A stretch of 58,570 nt of DNA from an uncultured Lachnospiraceae bacterium (GCA_910579085.1 CAJTRU010000018.1:1-58570), one strand, 5' to 3'. Shown: positions 1 through 9,144, counted from the first letter of the stretch. The notes: generated by a model from the sequence alone, not told the origin. Program-made: numbers and translations.

Positions 1-683
1 TGGATATGCAGGTGGCGAAGCTGAAAGTCTTGAAGCAGAGCTATCTTTCCGAGCATTACGACCTTGAGGACAGGATACTGAAGCATTACCCGCAGCAGAT
101 TAAAGACTATGAGGAACGCATTACAGCCTATGGGAATGATGCGGGGATAGCCAGCCAGCATAAGCCGCAGGGCGAGGATAAGTTCTGCCCGATGACCTTA
201 AACGGCGTGACCTATAAAGAAAAAGCGGACGCAGGCGAGATGCTCCTTGCTATCTGCAAAGAAAATTCAATGTCGCAGCCGATAGAAATCGGCAGCTACC
301 GTGGCTTTCAGATGGAGGTTTTCTATGATACCGTCAATGCACACTACTGTTTAAACCTCTGCGGAATGAGGAAATATAAAGTGGATTTAGGCATGGACGC
401 CCTCGGCAATCTGACCCGAATCGAGAATGAGATTGCTAAGCTCCCTGCAAGACTGGAAGCCGCCAAGACCAGAAAGGAGGAAACCATTGCACAGCTTGAA
501 ACCGCAAAAGTTGAGGTTGAGAAACCGTTTGCTTTTGAAAATGAGCTGAAAGAAAAGACGGAAAGGCTCAACGCCCTCAATATCGAACTGAATCTGAATG
601 AAAAGGACAATGCTGTGATTGACGATGAGCCAGAGCAGAACGATGAGCCGTCAGAGAAAAAAAGTGAGGACAGGGAGAGGTAA
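1..683 (+). CDS. C-terminal end of a large conjugative-element helicase/methylase-type protein (5' partial)
   Basis: The open frame runs in from the window edge, so only about the last 227 residues are present; the ATG at 6 is probably internal. The visible part has no catalytic motif. It ends in a long charged coiled coil (residues about 135-195, rich in E, K, A, L) and an acidic-basic tail. From memory this tail matches the end of the very large SNF2-helicase/DNA-methylase proteins of Tn1549-like integrative conjugative elements, and the next genes fit that order. High GC compared with the cargo block downstream supports membership of the element backbone. The family assignment rests on recall and context, not on a motif. 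Confidence 0.6.
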   Translation, partial: DMQVAKLKVLKQSYLSEHYDLEDRILKHYPQQIKDYEERITAYGNDAGIASQHKPQGEDKFCPMTLNGVTYKEKADAGEMLLAICKENSMSQPIEIGSYRGFQMEVFYDTVNAHYCLNLCGMRKYKVDLGMDALGNLTRIENEIAKLPARLEAAKTRKEETIAQLETAKVEVEKPFAFENELKEKTERLNALNIELNLNEKDNAVIDDEPEQNDEPSEKKSEDRER

Positions 684-761
684 ATCCAGTTTGCACATTT
701 GTACTGCTGATTTTGGGGTATTATAATAAGGACGATAAGAAAAAATCGGAGGTGAGGAAGA

Positions 762-1091
762 ATGTCTGATGCGTTAAGATTTGAAACCTTTGTAGATGCC
801 CACAGCAATATATTCAATGAATACCTCAGCTCTGTCGTGGCAAAACTGTCCAGAGAAAACGAGGAATACCGTGCCGTGCGAGCCGAGATTGAGAGCCTTT
901 ATGAGAAATATCCGAAAGTCTTAGGCGTGTTTGACACGGAAACGGCGGCGGAACTGACCGAGGAAGAATGTGCCGCACTGATTAAAGTGATGGAGCTTAA
1001 GAACAAACTTACGGACATGGAGATGCAGGCGGTCTATTTCCGTGGCTGTTATGACAGCGTGGGGTATCTGAAAAAGACAGGAATTTTATAG
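762..1091 (+). CDS. Small conserved conjugative-element protein, function unknown
   Basis: A 109-residue acidic, mostly helical protein with a good ribosome binding site (GGAGGTGAGGAAG just before the ATG). There is no signal peptide or membrane segment. A short protein of this kind typically sits between the giant helicase gene and the DUF3991/TOPRIM gene in Tn1549-like elements. Here the TOPRIM gene lies 3.7 kb further on, so this gene marks the left border of an inserted cargo block. No biochemical function is known to me. Confidence 0.7.
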   Translation: MSDALRFETFVDAHSNIFNEYLSSVVAKLSRENEEYRAVRAEIESLYEKYPKVLGVFDTETAAELTEEECAALIKVMELKNKLTDMEMQAVYFRGCYDSVGYLKKTGIL

Positions 1092-1105
1092 CGGACTGAC
1101 CGAGG

Positions 1106-1146
1106 AAAAGGCGGTGTTGGCATGAGTGCTGATGCCGTCTTTTTAT
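1106..1146 (+). terminator. Rho-independent terminator-like hairpin
   Basis: Imperfect stem starting AAGGCGGTG and closing with GATGCCGTC, followed by a T run. It lies directly after the small element gene and probably ends the backbone transcript before the caspase gene. Confidence 0.55.
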
Positions 1147-1217
1147 AAGGTTGAGGGTAGAAAATGGTATGTAAAAATGGTATAATTTGGAATATAAATG
1201 TCGGAATGGGGAATAAT

Positions 1218-3323
1218 ATGAAGAGATATGCTGTTTTCATTAGTTGTGAAGAATATAAAGAATTTGATGATATTGCTTTTTGCCATAGTGATTCAGTGCT
1301 TATGGAAAATACACTAGTTGAATATTGTGATTATGACAGAAAAGATATACAACTCTTATTGATATATGTAGATGCCTTTGAAAATGATGTGACTTATTTG
1401 TATAAAACAATTAGTGATATTATAGACAGAATGGAAAAAGAAGATACATTTCTGTTTTATTTTGCAGGTCATGGTATGCTATATAAAGAGGACGAGTATC
1501 TTATTTTGCCAGATACTATACAAAATGATATTGAGAGTACAGCATTATCATTAAAAAATTTGAATGATATTTTGAAAAAAGCAAAGGGAAATACATTTAG
1601 AATTCTTGATGCATGTCATTCGGGTAAGGATGTTCGAGGAGTTCGAGAAAACGGATTTATAAGAGAAATCATAAAAAGTAGTTGGGCGACTTTGGCATCT
1701 TGTTCCGAAAATGAATGTAGCTATTCTGATGAAAAATTGGAACAAGGAATTTTTACATACCATGTAGCAGAAGAAATTAAAAAATGGGAATTGGGGAAGG
1801 GAATTACCTTTGAAGCATTAAAGATATTGATATGTAGAGATTTGCAACAGTGGGAAAAAGATAAAAATAATGGTCAAATTCAAACACCAACGTTAAATGG
1901 TTCTATTATAGGTAATGTTGATTTTGCAACTAGAAATGAAAAAGAGTATGAATATGCATTATACGATAAAGAAACTGGGATGGAACAGAAAAAGGAGGTA
2001 TTAGAGGTGAATACAGAATTAAGTATAGTGAAAAATCAAAGTATGGTATTATGGGAGCCTAATGCTGGTATTTTAATTCCTAAGAGTGCAGATGTTGTAG
2101 AAATTTTGAGAAATGATGTGCAGTTAAAAGAAAGAGAATTAAAAGGAATATATAATAATTATCAAAATGAAAGTTATGAATTTGCAGCAGAACCTCTTTG
2201 GAATCGAACGATGTCTTTACTGCGTAAGAGGGTATTAGCATTAGGCGAAGAGTTTGTTAGCGAAATGGTCGGTATAGATAAGCTTGAATATGTTCGGGAG
2301 TTACCCGAATTTGAAGTTATAAATTTGGCAATGGAATTGGGATTTATTAATAATACGGGTAAGATGCGATTGATGCATTCTTATGAAACGATAACGCATT
2401 ATCTCCAACGAGATGTTGAGGATGAAATGACAAAAAGCGAAGTTGAAAGTATTATTAGAGCATGTGTGCAGTATGTATTGGGGATTGATGAATCAGAGAT
2501 TGTTTTTGAATATAATGATTTTAGAACTTCATTAAAGCTAGAAAAATTCGATAAGGATTCTACAAAAATAGAGATGCTAAAAAATAGTCCTTATTTTTAT
2601 AAGAGGACGACAATAAGAACATTTGTGAATCTTATTTCGACTACAGAAGGAGCTGAATTTGAAAATGTAATATCAAACTTTGATACAGTACTTTCGGTAG
2701 TGTGGGATGAATTGTCATCAGATGATAAGTATTTTGTCGGAATTACATATAGTAAATATGTGAATAAAGGAGATAAAGCATATATTATTCCTATCAAAAA
2801 TGCTTTAAAGAAGGTAGGTGGATTTGATTATGTTCCAGAAAATTTACGCTCTTTAAGTTTTGTTAGTGTAGCTAAAAAAGTGAAAGGCGTACATTATGCA
2901 ATGAATAATTTTTATAATGAACCGAGTGTTGTTATAGAATTGGGACGGATGGGGAGTAAGATACCAAGACCTGCAATAAAAGAAGTCATAAGTGCAACAT
3001 TTATGGTTTTGTTAGGTAATGCTTATGGAAGGTCATTTGATGCAGTAGAACCAGCAAAAGATATTTTGAGAAAATTAACAGAAAGTGACTGGATATATTA
3101 TATAGAACAGTGTCTGCCTTATGATGAAGAAGTACTTAACAAGATGCAAATAGGAGATGAACGTACGGGACATTGGTGTGAAATTATGGAAGAATTTGAG
3201 ATAGATAAATATGAATTTTCTAATACTAAAGTTAAATCCTTCATTAGATATTCTGTTAAAGGAGATAGAAAGAATGTAAAAGCTATAGCAGGAGCGTACT
3301 TAAAGAAAATAGGGAACATATAA
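1218..3323 (+). CDS. Caspase-like (peptidase C14) protein with long C-terminal region
   Basis: The N-terminal about 230 residues form a caspase/metacaspase-type cysteine protease domain. The catalytic dyad is visible as His85 in FYFAGHG and Cys133 in LDACHSG. The remaining about 450 residues are mainly helical, without a recognisable domain or membrane segment. I start at the ATG at 1218 (GGGG 7 bases upstream, 701 aa); an in-frame ATG at 1164 adds 18 poor residues. Base composition is much more AT-rich than the flanking element genes, so it looks like imported cargo. Bacterial C14 proteases often act in anti-phage or regulated-death systems, cutting a partner protein. Here the neighbour is a nuclease, but the pairing is inference. 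Confidence 0.85.
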   Translation: MKRYAVFISCEEYKEFDDIAFCHSDSVLMENTLVEYCDYDRKDIQLLLIYVDAFENDVTYLYKTISDIIDRMEKEDTFLFYFAGHGMLYKEDEYLILPDTIQNDIESTALSLKNLNDILKKAKGNTFRILDACHSGKDVRGVRENGFIREIIKSSWATLASCSENECSYSDEKLEQGIFTYHVAEEIKKWELGKGITFEALKILICRDLQQWEKDKNNGQIQTPTLNGSIIGNVDFATRNEKEYEYALYDKETGMEQKKEVLEVNTELSIVKNQSMVLWEPNAGILIPKSADVVEILRNDVQLKERELKGIYNNYQNESYEFAAEPLWNRTMSLLRKRVLALGEEFVSEMVGIDKLEYVRELPEFEVINLAMELGFINNTGKMRLMHSYETITHYLQRDVEDEMTKSEVESIIRACVQYVLGIDESEIVFEYNDFRTSLKLEKFDKDSTKIEMLKNSPYFYKRTTIRTFVNLISTTEGAEFENVISNFDTVLSVVWDELSSDDKYFVGITYSKYVNKGDKAYIIPIKNALKKVGGFDYVPENLRSLSFVSVAKKVKGVHYAMNNFYNEPSVVIELGRMGSKIPRPAIKEVISATFMVLLGNAYGRSFDAVEPAKDILRKLTESDWIYYIEQCLPYDEEVLNKMQIGDERTGHWCEIMEEFEIDKYEFSNTKVKSFIRYSVKGDRKNVKAIAGAYLKKIGNI

Positions 3324-3606
3324 ACTTATGTGATTTTTAAGTTTCCTTTTGGCTATTGTGAAAATGTTTACAATGCTGAGTTAAAGATGAGCAGAACGCG
3401 AAGATTTGATGGTGTAGAGTATCTGAAAAAGCAGGTATTTCATAACAGATTGACTAAGAAAAAGGGACGTTGGTGTGGAGCTGATTTCATTTTCTCATAC
3501 TCAAATGAGGATGAAATATCTGTATAATAAAGACGCAATAGACAATTTGAAAAGTTTACAATCTTGGTGTACAACAAAATTTGCAATTTGAAAGAGGTGA
3601 TTATCA

Positions 3607-4646
3607 ATGGATTTAGATAAATGATTAGCATTTAATCAGCTGGTAATTGATAGGACAGAAGACGAAAAAAAAGTTTAGCACTATCCCTCGATATTGATTA
3701 TGAAGAATATAAAAAGAGAATTATTGGGAAAGAAAAAGAAGCTGATTTTATCATTATTTTAAAATCACTCAGAGCGTTAAAACATTTTGAAGCCTATGAT
3801 GAAGGATTATCCCATATAACAAAAGAATATACACCAGATTTTAAAATAGAAATGATTGACGGATATAAGATGTTGCTTGAGGTAAAACATACAGATAAAG
3901 ATATGTATAAAATATCTCAAGGGAATCTGAAAAATAGAATTGATTTTACAAATAGGCAAAATCTACCTTTAAGATTTGCTATTTCACTTAAAGGTCTTTG
4001 GGGACTTTTTACTGTTGATACGTTACTTGAAAAAAAGGGAAAACTGATACTTGATGATTTTAGAGGTGAAAAAGCAAGCTCTTGGTTAGATATAGAACTT
4101 GCGACTTGTTCGTATATGTTCCAAAAACAAATAAAAATAAGGAGTGTATATTCAAAGAATCATCCTAAAGGAATGGGAATTCAATTTGAGCCATACGGAC
4201 AATTAATTTCATATGAACTGTATTATGACGATAAACGGATATTTAGAGCAAAAGGAAAAGAAAGTCGTTTTATACAACATAGTATATATTTAGAAGCTCT
4301 TCAAGATAGAGTTGCAAATATAAATCAAGATATTGAAAACAACGGTGAGATTATAGTTATTACAGAATATACCGATAAAAATGTAGCCCAAGTTATACCT
4401 GAATATGAGTTTGTTTTAGCACCTATAAATCATTTATGTAAAGAAATAAATTCAAAAAAAGTCAATTATAATTCTCAATTAGCTATTTCAGAACATGGAT
4501 TTAACTATTTATCTGTTCAAATGCTTCGTTTTATCTTATCTGAATTGGTGAATTTAGGACTGGATATAACTGTTTTCAGAAATAATAATGGATATAAGTT
4601 CAAGGATTATGTCGAAAATTTTTGGACTAAAAAATCTCTTGATTGA
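3607..4646 (+). pseudogene. Broken PD-(D/E)XK nuclease-like gene
   Basis: A good ribosome binding site (AGAGGTGAT) precedes the ATG at 3607. The frame hits TGA at 3622-3624, reads on as about 17 sensible residues, then loses frame in an eight-A run at 3665-3672. Adding one A there restores a frame open to 4646. The restored protein would be about 345 aa and carries TPDF, then about 10 residues later LLEVKHT, the spacing of a PD-(D/E)XK active site. A start at the internal ATG 3852 (264 aa) has no ribosome binding site and would lose the PD half of the site. AT-rich like the caspase gene. Family beyond the nuclease fold not recognised; residual activity is unlikely but possible through slippage. 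Confidence 0.7.
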
Positions 4647-4710
4647 TTATATTTAGAGAAAAGGAAGTTGTTTGTGAGTCATAATTAGGGTTGAATATCT
4701 TTTTTACATA

Positions 4711-4750
4711 GCCGAGAGGTTTTCTTTTACGAAAATCCTTCGGCTTATTT
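4711..4750 (+). terminator. Hairpin before the TOPRIM gene
   Basis: GCCGAGAGGTTTTC pairs imperfectly with GAAAATCCTTCGGC, followed by a T-rich stretch. It separates the AT-rich cargo block from the GC-rich element backbone gene. Confidence 0.5.
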
Positions 4751-4775
4751 CATTTTCTGGAGGTGATTGTATTTA

Positions 4776-5559
4776 TTGAGAAATAGCAGACTCTATGTGC
4801 AGATTGACCCAGACGTGCTTGAGCGGGCAAGGCAGATAGACCTGCTTTTCTATCTTCGAGCCTATGAGCCGGGCAATCTTGTTAAGGTCAAAGGCACAAC
4901 GAACGTGTACTGTACCGCCGAGCATGACAGCCTAAAGATTTCCAACGGCAAATGGTACTGGTGGTCGAGGGGCTTCGGCGGCTATTCCGCCCTTGATTAT
5001 CTGATGAAAGTTAAGGAATACGGCTTTGTGGAAGCCGTGGAAATCCTCACGGGGCAGACGATGGCAGACTGGAAACCGCCGCCCCCTGCCGTGAAAAAAG
5101 ACGAGCCAAAGGTTCTGCTCCTGCCCCCGAAGAACAAAAATTGCGACAGGGTGATCGAGTATCTTTTCGGGCGTGGCATTGATTATCAGATTATCCAAGA
5201 GTGCGTTGCCGAGGGGATTATTTTCGAGAGTGCCAACTACCACAACGCTGTTTTTATTGGGAAAAATGAAAGCGGGATGTCAAAGTACGCCGCCTGCCGT
5301 GGCACAATGGGGAGCTTCAATCGGGACGCATCGGGCAGCGACAAGCGGTATTCGTTTCGGCTTTTGGCGAGAGAACCGTGTACTTCGGTGCATTTATTTG
5401 AAGCCGCCATTGATTTACTCTCCTACGCCACCTATTTAAAATGTGAGTGAAAAGACTATAAAACGGAGAATCTTCTCTCCCTGTCGAGCGTATATCGGCC
5501 GAAGAAAGAACTGAAAGAAAGCAAAATCCCCGTTGCCCTTACGACTTTTTTGAAAGTAT
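4776..5559 (+). pseudogene. DUF3991/TOPRIM-type conjugative-element protein, interrupted
   Basis: The first 220 or so residues match the N-terminal part of the DUF3991/TOPRIM (primase-like) proteins of Tn1549-like elements as I remember them. They include a CHC2-like zinc-finger-type segment (VYCTAEHDSLKI, then WYWWSRGFGGYSALDYLM). A TTG at 4776, 11 bases after GGAGGT, is the probable start. An in-frame TGA at 5448-5450 ends the frame, yet the same frame stays open and family-like for about 35 codons (KDYKTENLLSLS). It then runs into the left end of an IS21-family element near 5557. The TOPRIM catalytic half is absent, so the gene is dead twice over. Confidence 0.75.
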
Positions 5560-5575
5560 AAAGTTATACTTAAGT

Positions 5576-5607
5576 ATGTACAATAAATATTAAATAAGAA
5601 TGTACAA
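5576..5607 (+). repeat. IS21 left terminal repeat
   Basis: 32 bp with an ATGTACAA box at each end; inverted partner at 7682-7713 with three mismatches. Such multiple end repeats are the usual IstA binding sites. Confidence 0.8.
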
Positions 5608-5643
5608 ATGTTATGATATATGAGTTACAAGGAGGAACTCATA

Positions 5644-6936
5644 ATGATATTAAATAATCAAATCATAACAAACATAAAACTTGAAAGTGTCAATGACATG
5701 TACAAATTAAAACCATTTTGGGAGGATGGGACATTGAAAATTAATAAAAGTCAAATAGCAAGAGAATTGGAGGTTGACAGGCGTACTGTTGATAAATATA
5801 TAAATGGATATACCAAACCTGAGACAAGAAACTGCAATGATTGCATTACTCCTTTTTATGACCTGGTTGCAGGGTTGTTATCTGACAGAAATCAGCAGGT
5901 ATTCTATTACAGAAAAGTCCTATGGCGGTATCTTGTGGATAATCATGGCTTTACACGTGTTTATTGCAACTTCTGTCATTACCTTAGAAAATATCCTGAA
6001 TTCGATTCATATTTCAGAATGAGCAGACCTTCCAATACGAATAAGGCCACCATCAGATATGAAACGCCTATGTGTAAACAGGCTCAGCTCGATTGGAAAG
6101 AAGCAATTCCATTTATTCTTTCTTCTGGCGAAACTATAGATGTAAATATTTTCGTCTTGCTGCTTTCATATTCAAGATTTCGGGTGTACAAAGTTTCACT
6201 TTCTAAAACACAGGATATACTCTTTTCGTTTCTTGATGACGCATTTAAAACATTTGGTGGCGTTTCGGATGAAATTGTTACTGATAACATGAAGACTGTT
6301 ATGGATAAAGCAAGGACAGAATACTCAGCTGGCAAAGTTAATAACAGATTTAATCAATTCGCTGATGATTATGGGTTTAAAGTTCAGCCATATATTGCCG
6401 GACATCCCCACACAAAAGCCAAGGTCGAGGCTCCAATGAAGATTCTTGATGAGATAAGGGCTTATAATGGCAAATTAAATTACAGGGAATTAGTTGAACT
6501 GGTGACAAGAATCAATAATCGTGTCAATACACAGGTAAATCAGGGAACAGGCAGAATTCCATTGATGTATTATAACAAAGAAAAGGCTTTTTTAAACAGC
6601 CTGCCCGCTGATACTATAAGAAAGCCCTGCCAAATCAACACCAATACCGTAAAAGTCAACCATTCAAGCATGTTTTATTATAAAGGATGCCAGTACTCTG
6701 TCCCACCAGAGTACGTTGGAAAGATTGTCCCAGTACAAGTATATGATGGCTATATACATGTGTATTGTAACACAAAATTTATAACCATTCATCAATTAAG
6801 TTCAAAAAAATTAAATTATATTTCTGAACATTATGCTGCTATTGCCAGAGAAGCACATATTTTCAGGGATGAACACATAATGGACAGGGCAAAAGAAAAT
6901 CTTGAGATTATAGGAAAGGTTTATGATTATGAATAA
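5644..6936 (+). CDS. istA: IS21-family transposase IstA
   Basis: DDE transposase of 430 aa that cuts and joins the element ends. An N-terminal helix-turn-helix (SQIARELEVDRRTVDKYI) is followed by the integrase core. The acidic triad is visible as QLDWKEA, TDNMKT and KAKVEAP, and a C-terminal beta-rich domain ends the protein. I start at 5644, 8 bases after AAGGAGG; an upstream ATG at 5620 precedes that ribosome binding site. The stop overlaps the istB start region, the usual IS21 arrangement for coupled translation. The frame is intact, so the element may be functional. Confidence 0.93.
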   Translation: MILNNQIITNIKLESVNDMYKLKPFWEDGTLKINKSQIARELEVDRRTVDKYINGYTKPETRNCNDCITPFYDLVAGLLSDRNQQVFYYRKVLWRYLVDNHGFTRVYCNFCHYLRKYPEFDSYFRMSRPSNTNKATIRYETPMCKQAQLDWKEAIPFILSSGETIDVNIFVLLLSYSRFRVYKVSLSKTQDILFSFLDDAFKTFGGVSDEIVTDNMKTVMDKARTEYSAGKVNNRFNQFADDYGFKVQPYIAGHPHTKAKVEAPMKILDEIRAYNGKLNYRELVELVTRINNRVNTQVNQGTGRIPLMYYNKEKAFLNSLPADTIRKPCQINTNTVKVNHSSMFYYKGCQYSVPPEYVGKIVPVQVYDGYIHVYCNTKFITIHQLSSKKLNYISEHYAAIAREAHIFRDEHIMDRAKENLEIIGKVYDYE

Positions 6937-7681
6937 CAGTACATACAATCAGCTGACAGCAAATCTGGAACTCCTGAAATTATCCCAGATGAAACTTCAT
7001 CTTGATGAAATAAGAGATTTTGTAACAACAAATAGTTTATCGTTTACAGAAGGTTTGTTAAAGCTCAGTAATTACGAGGTGGATTTTAAAGAACAGAATG
7101 CTGCAAGGTCTACGATAAAGGCGGCAGCGTTTCCCTTTGTAAAGGAGTTTAAGGATTATGATTTTGATTTTCAGCCAAGTGTAAATGAACAGGAAATGAG
7201 GGAACTTGCAAGTCTTGAGTTCCTAGAAAAGAATGAAAATATTGTATTTCTAGGACCAAGTGGAGTTGGAAAGACGCATCTTGCAACCGCAATGGGTATT
7301 GCAGCTGCAAAAAAACGCATCAGCACATATTTTATAAAATGCAATGACCTGCTTCAACAGCTAAAACGTGCAAAGCTGGAAAACAGACTGGATGCGGGAT
7401 TAAAACATTTTTGTCATTACCGTTTGCTTATAATTGACGAGCTTGGATATCTTCCAATTGATAAAGAAGATTCTAATCTGTTTTTTCAGCTTATAGATAT
7501 GCGCTATGAAAAGAAAAGCAATATATTAACAACAAATATGAACTTTAATGAATGGGATGGTATATTTTATGATGCAGTTGTAGCAAATGCCATTATGGAC
7601 AGAGTCCTACATCATGCACATGTAATACCGATATCAGGAAAGTCATACAGGCTAAAAGAGCGTTTAAGACAAACAGGCTAA
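6923..7681 (+). CDS. istB: IS21 helper ATPase IstB
   Basis: AAA+ ATPase (252 aa, or 250 from the second ATG at 6929) that helps IstA choose its target. Walker A is GPSGVGKTH and Walker B is LLIIDELGYLP, both complete. It overlaps the end of istA by 14 bases and is followed at once by the right terminal repeat. Confidence 0.94.
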   Translation: MIMNNSTYNQLTANLELLKLSQMKLHLDEIRDFVTTNSLSFTEGLLKLSNYEVDFKEQNAARSTIKAAAFPFVKEFKDYDFDFQPSVNEQEMRELASLEFLEKNENIVFLGPSGVGKTHLATAMGIAAAKKRISTYFIKCNDLLQQLKRAKLENRLDAGLKHFCHYRLLIIDELGYLPIDKEDSNLFFQLIDMRYEKKSNILTTNMNFNEWDGIFYDAVVANAIMDRVLHHAHVIPISGKSYRLKERLRQTG

Positions 7682-7713
7682 TTGTACATTTTTATATAAT
7701 ATTTTTTGTACAT
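7682..7713 (-). repeat. IS21 right terminal repeat
   Basis: Inverted copy of the 32-bp left repeat, beginning immediately after the istB stop. Confidence 0.8.
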
Positions 7714-7732
7714 TCGGTTTTGACATTTTATA

Positions 7733-8217
7733 GATTGGCTTATCTGGCGTCTGTCATGGATCTGTGCAGCCGTAAAATCACCGACTATGCCTATGGCACG
7801 TCTATGACAGCGGAACTGGCAGTGAAAGCGGCAGGGAATGCCTGCCTGGACGTCAGGGATACAAAAGGAATCATTTTGCATAGTGGCCTTGGAAGCCAGT
7901 ATACGGGTAAAACGTTTGAAGACTGCCTGGGCAGGAAAGAAATCCTGCGTTCCTTTAGCTGTAAGGGAAACCCATAAGATAATGCCTGCATGGAATCCTT
8001 CCATTCTGTACTGAAAAAGGAAAAAATATATCTTCATACTTATCAGGGTTCAAAGGAAGCCAGCAGAGCAATCTTTGAATACATAGAAGGCTGGTATAAC
8101 CGTAAGCGGATACATAGCTCTATTGGTTATTTGACACCACAGCAAAAGGAGAATGAGGAACTCAAAAAAGCAGCATAATCTTTTGACTTTTTTGTCCAAA
8201 GTATTGACATAGGTCCA
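7733..8217 (+). mobile_element. IS3-family remnant (C-terminal part of OrfB plus right end)
   Basis: The frame encodes the last about 150 residues of an IS3/IS150-type OrfB transposase. YLASVMDLCSRKI, HSGLGSQYT and DNACMESFHSVLKKE are diagnostic, ending with the typical NRKRIHSSIGYLTP. The N-terminal half with the first catalytic Asp is missing. An in-frame TAA at 7975-7977 replaces the Tyr or similar codon before DNACMESF. The outer end reads TGACATAGGTCCA (8205-8217), the complement of the common TGGACCTATGTCA terminus. Confidence 0.85.
7735..8178 (+). pseudogene. Truncated IS3-family transposase OrfB
   Basis: See the enclosing remnant: 5' truncation at the IS21 border and one internal stop at 7975. 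The second and third parts of the DDE core are still readable in a single frame, so only a point change and the truncation inactivate it. Confidence 0.85.
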
Positions 8218-8353
8218 ATGTTGAATGAATACCAGAAATTACCGCAGCATTTGGAATTTGGTGAATTTGTATATTCTGTTAGAGTTGATAAAGCATGTGA
8301 TTATGAATTTTAATTCAATAATTACAAAACCAGAATTTAGGAGAGGGAAAAAT

Positions 8354-8722
8354 ATGAAAGCAGATGTCATTAAGAAATATTTTCAGTCTTGGATAGATAA
8401 GGATATTGAGATTGTAAAGCAGACTTTTTCTGAAAATGCTTTGTATAGTGAATGCTATGGTCCGGAATATCATGGCTTATCACAAATTGTAACGTGGTTT
8501 GAAGATTGGAATAATAAAGGACAAGTATTGAAATGGACAATTAAGCGAATATTAGAACAAAACCAAACTTTAATTATTGAATGGTACTTCAAATGCAATT
8601 ATGATGGCAGGGTAGATAGTTTTGATGGTGTTACAATAGCAGATTTTGATAATAATATGAAGATATTAAAATTATGTGAATTTCAGTCGAAGGCAGAACA
8701 CTGCTATCCATATGAATCATGA
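8354..8722 (+). CDS. NTF2/SnoaL-like small protein
   Basis: A 122-residue protein starting at the ATG after GGAGAGGGAAAAAT. KADVIKKYFQSWIDKDIE, then a WFEDW segment and a C-terminal beta-rich half (TLIIEWYFKCNYDGRVDSFDG), is the pattern of the NTF2-like/SnoaL cone fold, which binds small molecules in a pocket. The substrate is unknown. It stands alone between the IS3 remnant and a long non-coding stretch, so it may be the first chromosomal gene or a passenger of the element. Confidence 0.75.
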   Translation: MKADVIKKYFQSWIDKDIEIVKQTFSENALYSECYGPEYHGLSQIVTWFEDWNNKGQVLKWTIKRILEQNQTLIIEWYFKCNYDGRVDSFDGVTIADFDNNMKILKLCEFQSKAEHCYPYES

Positions 8723-9004
8723 TACAACTTCATGTTTATTGAGAAGACATAAATCATTTCAACACAAATATTTTAGGCAGTGGCAATATAAAAACGCCGC
8801 TGCTTTTTCATTGTAAAACTAAATATGATTCAGGACAGACAAGACAGTCAGTTATTGAAAAACTTTCTGTGAAAGTGCATCGTAAACTGGCTTTTCTTTT
8901 GCAAAAATTTCCAACAGGGAATTAAGCCTGCAAGAAATGAATTGAATTATATTTGGGATTATTATAAGGGGGCAACAAAGGGTATTGTATTAAAATGAGA
9001 GTGG
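8723..9004. other. Non-coding stretch
   Basis: No frame here looks coding. It contains the weak purine-rich stretch TTATAAGGGGGC near 8965-8976 with no frame behind it. It joins the element region to the hairpin cluster upstream of the first LytTR regulator. Confidence 0.4.
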
Positions 9005-9047
9005 AAACCGCCGCATATGGATTAATTGTTCATAGCGGCGGTTTTTT
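9005..9047 (+). terminator. Strong Rho-independent terminator
   Basis: AAACCGCCGC (9005-9014) pairs perfectly with GCGGCGGTTT (9035-9044), followed by a T run. It ends any transcript from the element side. Confidence 0.85.
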
Positions 9048-9073
9048 ATTTCCATGAAGCAACGAGCTAAGTG

Positions 9074-9144
9074 GACATGCTTGCATGTCATATGGCGGCT
9101 GCCGCGAGGCTCAAATACCCCGTAGCTTACTGCGGGGTATTTGA
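9074..9144. promoter_or_regulatory. Three consecutive hairpins upstream of LytTR operon 1
   Basis: GACATGC-TT-GCATGTC (9074-9089), the GC-rich self-complementary segment GCGGCTGCCGC (about 9095-9105), and TCAAATACCCCG pairing perfectly with CGGGGTATTTGA (9111-9122 with 9133-9144) follow one another without gaps worth noting. None has the T run of a simple terminator. The order suggests a structured transcript or protein-binding array. No known family is recognised. Confidence 0.6.

Larger units (their letters stand above)
5557..7732 (+). mobile_element. IS21-family insertion sequence (istA-istB)
   Basis: An istA/istB pair is enclosed by inverted 32-bp terminal repeats at 5576-5607 and 7682-7713 (29 of 32 positions agree). 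Each repeat contains two ATGTACAA-type boxes. Nineteen bases outside each repeat both ends read TATAAA, so I place the approximate borders there; the exact ends and target duplication cannot be fixed. The left flank is the TOPRIM gene, the right flank an IS3 transposase fragment. The two flanks do not join into one gene, which implies a later deletion or insertion into an already rearranged site. Confidence 0.85.

Noticed and set aside
3330..3527. 65-codon frame after the caspase gene
   Set aside because: GTG start without ribosome binding site, no recognisable motif, no neighbour link. It may be a relic, but nothing supports translation.
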